Part shown: positions 7,941 through 14,327 of the stretch, one piece after another
Layout of the letters: each line of letters opens with the position of its first letter
Numbering within the stretch: position 1 is the stretch's first letter
Assembly: GCA_021797795.1 (NCBI GenBank)
Contig: JAJZZB010000014.1
Location: forward strand, 1-37,799
Reading direction: 5' to 3'
Origin: Actinomycetes bacterium
GTDB taxonomy: Bacteria; Actinomycetota; Acidimicrobiia; Acidimicrobiales; Bog-793
DNA: 37,799 bases
The notes under the pieces: model-generated
The model's input: only the letters and a program-made list of their open reading frames with translations
What the model was told of the DNA's origin: nothing
The model's database searches: none
Program-made: the position numbers and the translations under genes

Positions 7941-8297
7941 GCGGGCGGTCCCGCGGGCAGTCGGTGCCGGCGCGGACCAAGGAGGCGTCCCACATCTCGT
8001 CGAGGTGCTCGACGCCCCTTGCGCCGGGACCGGCGAAGGGGCTGGACCGGGGTGTCGCCCGCGCTCGAGGCGGCTTCGCGATCTCGCCGGCGAGTCGCCG
8101 GCGAGAGGTGACGCGCGGCTCGCCCGAGGGTCTGTCCGGCGCCGGCTCCCCTCCCGGCTCGCAGCCTCGGGCGCGGGCAGGGCCGAGCGGCGCCGGGGCG
8201 GCGAGGCGCCTCGCAGTCAGAGCGGTGCGCCGGAGCCTGCAGCGGAGGTGTCCCGGCGGGTGTCTTGCGCCGTCCCGGGCGGCGCCGTCCTCGCCGT
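7941..8297. other. Intergenic region with hairpin-forming repeats, no gene seen
   Basis: This 357-bp gap lies between the convergent SDR and glycosyltransferase genes. It has two adjacent copies of the 10-bp palindrome TCGCCGGCGA (8084-8093 and 8095-8104). It also has a longer imperfect inverted repeat (8136-8148 with 8185-8196), which could act as a bidirectional terminator. No T-tract follows, and in a genome this GC-rich such repeats also arise by chance. A short minus-strand stretch near 7945-8030 reads like protein (EHLDEMWDASLVRAG) but cannot be assigned. Confidence 0.4.
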
Positions 8298-9356
8298 TCA
8301 CGCCGCGCTGATCTCGGTCGACTCGGGCAGCGGGGCGATCGCCTTCTCGTAGACGGCGAGGTACTCCCGCACCATCCTCTCGGCCGAGAAGCGCTCCTCG
8401 GCCGCCCTGCGGCAGTCGGCCCGGTCGAGGGCACCGGCGTGCTCCAGCCCGTGGACGAGGGTGCGCTCCCCGCGGCAGAGGAAGCCGGTCCTGTTGTGGT
8501 CGACGATCTCGGGTGCGGAGCCCCTGGCCGTCGTGACGACCGGCGTCCCGCAGGCGAGCGCCTCTGCCATCACGAGCCCGAAGGGCTCGGGCCAGCGGAT
8601 CGGGTTGAGGAGGCAGACAGCCTCCCCGAGCAGCCGCGTCTTGTCGGCGAAGCCCACCTCGCCGAGGAACTCGACGTCGCCTCCGAGCATCGGGCGGATG
8701 ACCGAGGCGAAGTACTCCTTCTCGAGAGGGTCGCTCATCTTGGCGGCGATGCGAAGCGGCATGCCGACCGACCGGGCCGCCTTGACGGCGAGGTCGACGC
8801 CCTTGTCGGGGTGCATCCTCCCGAGGCAGACGGCGTATCCCCCCCGGCCGCTGCCGACCGGGAAGCGCCCGAGCTCGAGGCCGTGGTGGATGACCGCTGC
8901 CGGGGTGAGGCCCCGGGCGGTCGAGGCCTGGTGGTGGGAGATGGCGACCACCTGCATGCGGCGCGGCAGCGCCCGGAAGACGGGCGTCAGCACCTCGTCG
9001 AAGGGCCCGTGGTTCGTCGTGACGACCGGCCAGCCGTGAAGGGAGCGGGCATACAGCGGGCCGACGACGGTGTGGTCGTGGACCACGTCGGCTCCGACGA
9101 GGGCCTCGTAGGCCTCGACCACCTGGCGGCACTCGAGGGCCGAGGTGCCCGAGGCGATGCCGATGGACGATCGGAAGCAGGAGCGGCGCGGGACCTTGCA
9201 GGTGGCGTCCCCGGTCGTGAAGAGGGTCACCTCGTGCCCCTCGGCCTGCAGGCCCCGCGCGAGGACGTCGATGGAGGCCTCGGTCCCCCCGTAGGCGCGC
9301 GGGGGCACCGGCAGCCAGGGCGGCGCGACGATTCCGATCCGCAGGCTGGAGCCCAT
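8298..9356 (-). CDS. GT4-family glycosyltransferase
   Basis: A 352-residue GT-B fold enzyme. The N-terminal acceptor domain has IGIVAPPWLPVPP and the YGGTE loop; the C-terminal nucleotide-sugar domain has the EX7E motif EPFGLVMAE (Glu257 and Glu265), followed by ACGTPVVTT. It probably transfers a sugar from a nucleotide-sugar donor; donor and acceptor are unknown. ATG at 9356 is the only plausible start in this frame. A perfect DosR-like box lies 35 bp upstream (9392-9405). The glycogen-debranching-type enzyme follows farther upstream on the same strand beyond a decayed island, which suggests a former polysaccharide-storage or trehalose/glycogen module (inference). Confidence 0.88.
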   Translation of the reverse strand: MGSSLRIGIVAPPWLPVPPRAYGGTEASIDVLARGLQAEGHEVTLFTTGDATCKVPRRSCFRSSIGIASGTSALECRQVVEAYEALVGADVVHDHTVVGPLYARSLHGWPVVTTNHGPFDEVLTPVFRALPRRMQVVAISHHQASTARGLTPAAVIHHGLELGRFPVGSGRGGYAVCLGRMHPDKGVDLAVKAARSVGMPLRIAAKMSDPLEKEYFASVIRPMLGGDVEFLGEVGFADKTRLLGEAVCLLNPIRWPEPFGLVMAEALACGTPVVTTARGSAPEIVDHNRTGFLCRGERTLVHGLEHAGALDRADCRRAAEERFSAERMVREYLAVYEKAIAPLPESTEISAA

Positions 9357-9391
9357 GTCGTGATGATGGGCGCCGTGCCGCCGGGGCGAAA

Positions 9392-9405
9392 GGGCCGAAG
9401 GTCCC
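9392..9405. promoter_or_regulatory. DosR/DevR-like box before the GT4 gene / PNPOx remnant
   Basis: GGGCCGAAGGTCCC matches the 14-bp DosR pattern in full and is identical to 744-757. It lies 35 bp before the minus-strand glycosyltransferase start. It is also about 100 bp upstream of a plus-strand pyridoxamine-phosphate-oxidase-like remnant, a family with DosR-controlled members in mycobacteria (Rv0080). Confidence 0.65.
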
Positions 9406-9495
9406 GGCCTGCCCGGGTCCTCGCGCCGGGCGGCGGCGAGTCGGCACCTCGGATCCCGGCGCCGGCGTGCGGGGAGTCGCCACGCTGGCGCCGCG

Positions 9496-9660
9496 TGGCT
9501 CGACGAGGGCGGTTCGGCGTTCTCGGCCTGCCCGAGTGCCGGGCGCTGCTGGCGCGCGGCTGTGAGGAGGGCCCCCACGCGCACCTCGGTCTCCGCTCCG
9601 ACGGCGTGCCCGTCGTCCTGCCGCTCGACTACGGCGTCCCTGAGGGCGACCTCGCCGCGC
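9496..9660 (+). pseudogene. Pyridoxamine 5'-phosphate oxidase-like protein remnant
   Basis: In one frame the sequence reads GVLGLPECRALLARG, then LGLRSDGVPVVLPLDYGV and EGDL. This is the N-terminal part of split-barrel flavin/F420-binding proteins of the PNPOx-like family (typical E-C-x-x-L-L-A ... D-G-x-P-V-V-L-P pattern). Upstream a second frame (LDEGG) would connect to FGVLG, so at least one frameshift is present. The rest of the barrel is missing and is replaced by a transposase remnant on the other strand. There is no good start codon. This is a broken gene; the family call is by eye. Confidence 0.45.
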
Positions 9661-9699
9661 AGGAGGATCTGTTCGAAACAGGGCCTCCCGGCATAGATG

Positions 9700-9978
9700 T
9701 GGGTCGATCCAGGGGCTTGAGGTCCCTGTCGGTGTCCCTGCTCCTTGCCCCAGACGAACTTCCCCGTCTCGTGGTTCGAGACCGATGTGACGTGAAAGGC
9801 CCGTGTGCCAGGAGACCTCGGCGACGCCGGTCGCGAACAGGTTGTCGCGGCGCCCGGGGTCGAGGCCGGTCGCCGTCACCCGCTCGATGATCCGCCCGAG
9901 GGTGTCCCAGTCGATGCGCACCAGCCGGCACAGAGCCGTCTCGTCCCTCGTCGTGTGAGCCAGCCGACCGAACCTGCC
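9700..9978 (-). pseudogene. ISL3-type transposase remnant
   Basis: Minus-strand reading gives LAHTTRDETALCRLV, RIDWDTLGRIIERV, LFATGVAEVSW and then, after a frameshift near 9803, FHVTSVSNHETGKFVWGKEQG. The order of an R-I-D-W-x-T-x-G-R-I-I-x-R-V helix, a (G/D)-x-x-E-(V/I)-S-(W/Y) strand and a H-x-T-G-K-x-V-W-G loop matches the central part of ISL3-family DDE transposases. Both ends are missing and no terminal inverted repeats were seen, so it is a dead fragment. It abuts the broken PNPOx-like gene, so an old insertion probably caused that break. Confidence 0.55.
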
Positions 9979-10094
9979 GGTCAGGGGTGAACCTGGACCC
10001 CGGCCGAGCGAACGGCACCGCTCGGTGCGCCCCCGTGCGTCGGCAGCGGCGCGTGGTCGCCGTCAGCCAGAGCGACGCCGAGAGCCCCGCCCTC

Positions 10095-12260
10095 TCACCC
10101 GAGAACGGCTTCGCCCGCCTCGTCGCCCGTCACGAGCTCGAGGTCGTCCGGCAGCCCTTCGAGCGACCAGCCGTGGCGGTCGACCCGGCAGGAGAGAGTG
10201 TGGCCGGCCACCTTCACCCGCTCGACGGCGAGGGGCAGGTAGTGGTGGGGGACGGTGGGGTCGCAGGCCACGCGACCGGCCGGGACGTCGGGGTCGAGCC
10301 GGAGCAGGGCGCGCAGCAGCATGAGCGGGGCGGCAGCCGCCCAGGCCTGTGGGTAGCACGAGGTGGGGTAGGGGATCGGCTCGTCGAATTCGGACCTGTC
10401 GAAGCCGCAGTACAGCTCGGGCAGCCGACCGCCGAAGGCCCTGGCGGCGGCGAAGACCGCCTCGATCACCCGGTGAGCCTCGTGGACGAAGCCGTAGCGG
10501 ACGAGCCCTCTCGCCACGATGGCGTTGTCGTGCGGCCAGATCGAGCCGTTGTGGTAGCTCATCGGGTTGTAGGCGCCCATCGCCGCCGACAGCGTCCGCA
10601 CGCCGTAGCCGCTGAACATCGCCGGGGAGAGCAGGTGGCGGGCGACCGAGGCGGCGGCGCCGTCCTCGAGGATGCCGGTCCACAGGCAGTGGCCCATGTT
10701 GGAGGTGACCGAGTCGATCTGCTGCTTGTCGCCGTCGAGGCCGAGGGCGACGTGCCCGGACCCGGTCACGACGAAGCGTTCGTTGAACCGGGCCTTCAGC
10801 TCGGCGGCACGCGCCTCGAGGTCCTTCGCCCGGGAGGGGTCGCCCGCCTCCCTGGCGAGCCCGGCGCGCGCCCGGTAGGCGCCGTATACGTAGGCCTGCA
10901 CCTCCGCCAGGGCGATGGGCGGCTCGGCGAGTCGCCCGGAGGAGAAGGTGACGGCATCGAAGCTGTCCTTCCAGCCTTGGTTGGCGAGGCCCCGGTCGGT
11001 CGCACGCCGGTACTCGACGAACCCGTCGCCGTCCCGGTCCCCGAAGCGCTCGATCCACTCGAGTGCCCGGTCGGCGTGGGGGAGGAGCTGTGCCACCTCC
11101 TCGGGTGCGGCGCCCCAGCGCCTCGCCTCGCCGAGCAGCATGACGAACAGAGGAGTGGCGTCCACGCTGCCGTAGTAGACCCCCCCGCCGCCGAGGGCGG
11201 CCCCGGCGTCGAGGCCTCCCCGGACCTCGTGGAGGATCCTGCCGGGCTCCTCCTCGCTGAGCGGGTCGACCTTCTCGCCCTGCAGGCGCCCGAGGGTGTG
11301 CAAGGTGCCGAGGGCGAGCGCCGGGTCGAGGGGGAGCAGCATCCAGCTCGTGAGCAGCGAGTCGCGCCCGAACAGCGTCATGAACCAGGGCGCCCCGGCC
11401 GCCACGACGACACGCCGGGGCGAGGCCGGGTCGAGGATCCTGAGCGACCCGACGTCCTCGATGCTGCGGGTGAGCAGGGCGCCGAGGGCGCCGTCTCGAG
11501 AGGAGACGTGGGGCGCTGCCCGCCGCCAGGCGGCGAGCTCGGTCGCCGGCAGGCTGGCCTCCAGGGGGGTGCCGGGCTCGTAGCGGGGGACGACCTCTTC
11601 GCCGTCGATCGAGGGTACGAGGCGGAGCCTCGTCGTCCACTCCGAGCGGGAAGGGACGGCGACGTCCCAGACGAGCCGGGCGGCCGCCATGCCGGCGGGT
11701 GAGGGCGGCTCCGACACGACGGCGGGCTCCCCCTCGGCGTCGACGAGGAGCCCGCGGCACTCCTGGTCGTGCCCATAGGAGAACCGCAGGGCGGGCGAGG
11801 TGACGGTCTCGATCGGTCCGCGGGGGGCGGCGCGGCCCTCTTTCACCTCGAACAGGCCGGCGAAGTCCGCCTCGACGACGAGGCTCACGGTGACGCCCGC
11901 CGCCTCCGGGCCGAGATTGCGCAGGGTGAGCTCCTCGACGAGGCCGCCGCCCACGTAGCGCCTGCGGACGACGAGCAGCGTCGAGTCGGCGCGACCCGAG
12001 CGGGGGACCCGTCGCGTGACGAAGGCGGCCCCGTAGGGGGCGAGCCGCCGGAGGGCGAGCGGCTCGGGGCTCTGGCCGTCGAGGGTCAGCTCGAGGCGGC
12101 TCACGAAGCGGGTGTCGGACACGAAGAGCCCCTGCTCGGTGCCGGGACGGACGTCGCCACCGCCGGCCGAGAGGCAGAAGGTCGACCCCTCGACGAGGGT
12201 GACACTCGGCTCGCCCCGTGCCATCTGGGGTCCGCCCTCGTACGACCAGGCGTCGGTCAC
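10095..12260 (-). CDS. Glycogen-debranching-type amylo-alpha-1,6-glucosidase
   Basis: About 721 residues. The N-terminal beta-sandwich of the bacterial GDE type has TLVEGSTFCLSAGGGDVRPG and EQGLFVSDTRFVSRLEL. An (alpha/alpha)6-barrel catalytic part follows, with WFMTLFGRDSLLTSWMLL, ANQGWKDSFDAV and YHNGSIWPHDNAIVARGL. These signatures are typical of the amylo-alpha-1,6-glucosidase/GH15-like group that acts on glycogen or related alpha-glucans. The GTG at 12260 gives the family-like N-terminus MTDAWSYEGGP. The ATG at 12224, with a GAGGGCGG upstream, is also possible; the GTG at 12320 looks too early. It is divergent from the phosphoribosyltransferase fusion, with a one-mismatch DosR-like box in the gap. 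Confidence 0.85.
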   Translation of the reverse strand: MTDAWSYEGGPQMARGEPSVTLVEGSTFCLSAGGGDVRPGTEQGLFVSDTRFVSRLELTLDGQSPEPLALRRLAPYGAAFVTRRVPRSGRADSTLLVVRRRYVGGGLVEELTLRNLGPEAAGVTVSLVVEADFAGLFEVKEGRAAPRGPIETVTSPALRFSYGHDQECRGLLVDAEGEPAVVSEPPSPAGMAAARLVWDVAVPSRSEWTTRLRLVPSIDGEEVVPRYEPGTPLEASLPATELAAWRRAAPHVSSRDGALGALLTRSIEDVGSLRILDPASPRRVVVAAGAPWFMTLFGRDSLLTSWMLLPLDPALALGTLHTLGRLQGEKVDPLSEEEPGRILHEVRGGLDAGAALGGGGVYYGSVDATPLFVMLLGEARRWGAAPEEVAQLLPHADRALEWIERFGDRDGDGFVEYRRATDRGLANQGWKDSFDAVTFSSGRLAEPPIALAEVQAYVYGAYRARAGLAREAGDPSRAKDLEARAAELKARFNERFVVTGSGHVALGLDGDKQQIDSVTSNMGHCLWTGILEDGAAASVARHLLSPAMFSGYGVRTLSAAMGAYNPMSYHNGSIWPHDNAIVARGLVRYGFVHEAHRVIEAVFAAARAFGGRLPELYCGFDRSEFDEPIPYPTSCYPQAWAAAAPLMLLRALLRLDPDVPAGRVACDPTVPHHYLPLAVERVKVAGHTLSCRVDRHGWSLEGLPDDLELVTGDEAGEAVLG

Positions 12261-12348
12261 GTCCCCGGCTCGGTCGTCATTCTCGGCATCGTCCGGCCTC
12301 GCTTGGTCGCAGCCCGCCACCTTCCTACCCCGCCAGCGGGCGCCGGAA

Positions 12349-12362
12349 GGGTATTTCGACCC
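12349..12362. promoter_or_regulatory. Possible degenerate DosR-like box
   Basis: Minus-strand GGGTCGAAATACCC differs from GGGnCnnnnGnCCC at one position (T for G at position 10), within a near-symmetric AGGGT...ACCCT repeat. It lies 47 bp before the phosphoribosyltransferase-hydrolase gene (12410), whose mycobacterial counterpart Rv0571c is in the DosR regulon, and 88 bp before the divergent debranching-enzyme start. It lacks the CCWTCGGCCC core of the other boxes. Confidence 0.4.
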
Positions 12363-12409
12363 TGGCGGGCCCCGAGGCGGGCGGGGAGAGTGCGACGAGG
12401 GAGGACGAG

Positions 12410-13735
12410 GTGCTGTTCAACGACCGCAGCGAGGCCGGCCGGCGACTTGCCACGAGGCTCAGGGGCTTGGCGGGCGAGGGCGTCGTGGTGCTCGGGCTGC
12501 CACGCGGCGGAGTCCCGGTGGCCGCCGAGGTCGCCGAAGCCCTCGGCGCCCCCCTCGACGTGATCGTCGTGCGCAAGCTCGGGGTGCCATTCCAGCCCGA
12601 GCTCGCCATGGGGGCGATCGGGGAGGGTGGCGCCGCTGTGCTCGACGACGCCGTCTGCCGTCGCGCCGGGATCTCCGCCGGGGCCGTGGCGGAGGCCGAG
12701 CAGCGGGAGCGGGGCGAGCTCGCCGAGCGGGCACGCCGCTACCGGGGCGACCGCCGGCCTGTCGCCCTCGAGGGGCGGGTGGCCGTCGTCGTCGACGACG
12801 GGATGGCCACCGGCTCGTCGGCCAGGGTGGCCTGCGAGGAGGCCCGCCGGCGCGGGGCCGGGAGGGTGGTGGTGGCGGTGCCGGTCGGCCCGCCCGACAT
12901 CGAGGTCGCCATGGCCGGTGCGGCGGACGAGGTGGTTTGCCTCGCCACGCCCGAGCACTTCTTCGCCGTCGGCCAGTACTACCGGGACTTCTCCCAGGTG
13001 AGCGACGAGGAGGTCATCGCCCTGCTCGGGGCGGCGCGGCTGCGCGCCGAGCAGGGGCTGGCGGTCCCCCCGGTCGGGGTGCCGGCCGGTGAGGTCGACG
13101 GCGACGTCGCGGTGGAGGCGGACGGCCACCTCCTGCCGGGCCGCCTCGTCGTGCCCGAGGACGCCGTCGGCGTCGTGGCGTTCGCCCATGGCAGCGGCTC
13201 GAGCCGACACAGCCCCCGGAACCGCCTGGTGGCCGCCACCCTCGAGAGGGCGGGGGTGGCGACCCTGCTGTTCGACCTGCTGACGCCCGAGGAGGAGGCC
13301 GACCGTGCCACCGTCTTCGACATCGAGCTGCTCGCCCGCCGGCTGACGGACGCGACGAGGTGGCTGGCGGAGGGCTGTGACGCCACCGCTGGCCTGCCCG
13401 TCGGCTACTTCGGCGCCAGCACCGGAGCGGCCGGCGCCCTTCTCGCCGCCACGGACCCCGCCCTCCAGGTGGCCGCCATCGTGAGCCGGGGGGGCCGTCC
13501 CGATCTCGTCTCGGGGAGTCTGGCGGAGGTGACCGCCCCGACGCTGCTCGTCATCGGCAGCCGGGACGAGGAGGTGCTCGAGCGGAACCTGAAAGCGCAG
13601 GCCGAGCTGACCTGCACCAACCGGCTGGTGGTGGTGCCCGGTGCAGCGCACCTGTTCGACGAGCCGGGGACCCTGCAGGCCGTCGCCGACCTGGCGGCGG
13701 AGTGGTTCTGGCGCTACTTCGCGAACTCGAGGTAG
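12410..13735 (+). CDS. Phosphoribosyltransferase - alpha/beta-hydrolase (DLH-like) fusion
   Basis: About 441 residues, the same architecture and size as Rv0571c (443 aa). Residues 1-210 form a type I phosphoribosyltransferase with VVLGLPRGGVPVA and the PRPP loop VDDGMATGSS (128-137). Residues 225-440 form a dienelactone-hydrolase-like alpha/beta hydrolase with FAHGSGSS, nucleophile Ser337 in GASTGAAGAL, an Asp strand (LVIGSRDEEV) and the late His in GAAHLF. Substrates are unknown for the whole family. The GTG start at 12410 has GAGGGAGG upstream. It converges on and overlaps the AhpD-like gene by 22 bp. Confidence 0.9.
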   Translation: MLFNDRSEAGRRLATRLRGLAGEGVVVLGLPRGGVPVAAEVAEALGAPLDVIVVRKLGVPFQPELAMGAIGEGGAAVLDDAVCRRAGISAGAVAEAEQRERGELAERARRYRGDRRPVALEGRVAVVVDDGMATGSSARVACEEARRRGAGRVVVAVPVGPPDIEVAMAGAADEVVCLATPEHFFAVGQYYRDFSQVSDEEVIALLGAARLRAEQGLAVPPVGVPAGEVDGDVAVEADGHLLPGRLVVPEDAVGVVAFAHGSGSSRHSPRNRLVAATLERAGVATLLFDLLTPEEEADRATVFDIELLARRLTDATRWLAEGCDATAGLPVGYFGASTGAAGALLAATDPALQVAAIVSRGGRPDLVSGSLAEVTAPTLLVIGSRDEEVLERNLKAQAELTCTNRLVVVPGAAHLFDEPGTLQAVADLAAEWFWRYFANSR

Positions 13736-14052
13736 GCCTCGTAGGCCCTCGGGCCGTAGACGGTGGCCGGACCGCCGTCCATCAGCATGGCGACCGAGAC
13801 CGTCTCGGCGACCTCCTCGGGGCTCGCCCCCTTGCGGGCGGCTGCCCTCGCGTGCGAGGCGATGCAGCCGTCGCACTCCTTCACCATGGCGATGGCGAGG
13901 GCGATCAGCTCCTTCACGTGCCCGGGGAGCGCCCCGTCCGCCATGGCTGCGTGGTGCAGGCCGGCGAAGCCCTGCCAGGCCTCGGGGGCCATCTGGCGCA
14001 GCTGCTTCACCGGCTCCCGCAGCTCTTCGAGGGTCTGCCTGGCAGACGTCAT
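13714..14052 (-). CDS. Carboxymuconolactone decarboxylase / AhpD-like protein
   Basis: A 112-residue all-helical CMD-family protein with the redox motif C60-x2-C63-x3-H67 (KECDGCIASHARAA). This is characteristic of AhpD-like peroxidase/disulfide-reductase proteins rather than true decarboxylases, which lack the cysteines. It probably acts in the cytoplasm in peroxide or thiol chemistry. The ATG is preceded by GAAGGAGAT. The gene overlaps the end of the phosphoribosyltransferase fusion by 22 bp. A weak DosR-like sequence lies 57 bp upstream. Confidence 0.9.
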   Translation of the reverse strand: MTSARQTLEELREPVKQLRQMAPEAWQGFAGLHHAAMADGALPGHVKELIALAIAMVKECDGCIASHARAAARKGASPEEVAETVSVAMLMDGGPATVYGPRAYEAYLEFAK

Positions 14053-14109
14053 CACATCTCCTTCTCTCGTGTGGTCCCCATCCTCGTGGGAGCGCCCAGC
14101 GCATTTCCA

Positions 14110-14123
14110 GAGGATTTGGTCCC
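14110..14123 (-). promoter_or_regulatory. Weak DosR-like site upstream of the AhpD-like gene
   Basis: Minus-strand GGGACCAAATCCTC keeps the left half of the DosR pattern (GGGAC) but has two mismatches in the right half (T at positions 10 and 13). Its distance to the start codon (57 bp) equals that of the better boxes. Taken alone this could be chance. Confidence 0.25.
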
Positions 14124-14262
14124 ATCGACGGCCGACGGCACCCCGTTGGTGCCGGCATCCGAGGTTAGAGGCGGGAAGGAGCCGAGCCCTGCGAGCCGCA
14201 CGGACGGAGCCCCCCGGCGGGCCCGGGCTCGCCGCGGGCCGCATCGCTCGAGGACGGGGGGG

Positions 14263-14293
14263 TTGACCTCATGTGCACTTGAGGTCGTACCGT
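14263..14293 (+). promoter_or_regulatory. SoxR-type (MerR-family) promoter of the Rieske gene
   Basis: A -35 element TTGACC (14263-14268) and a -10-like TACCGT (14288-14293) are separated by exactly 19 bp, the unusual long spacer of MerR-family promoters. The spacer is filled by an inverted repeat at 14265-14286, with arms GACCTCA and TGAGGTC around GTGCAC. Its central 18 bp, CCTCATGTGCACTTGAGG, differ from the E. coli soxS SoxR site (CCTCAAGTTAACTTGAGG) at only three positions. The start codon (14328), with its AAGGAGG, follows at a normal leader distance. No soxR gene is in the window. Confidence 0.72.
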
Positions 14294-14327
14294 GCCCGGC
14301 AAGGACGCCACGACAAGGAGGACCGAC

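Noticed and set aside
10004-10025. Inverted repeat CCGAGCG / CGCTCGG after the debranching enzyme
   Set aside because: Possible terminator, but the stem is short, has an 8-base loop and no T-tract, and lies next to the decayed island; too weak to annotate.
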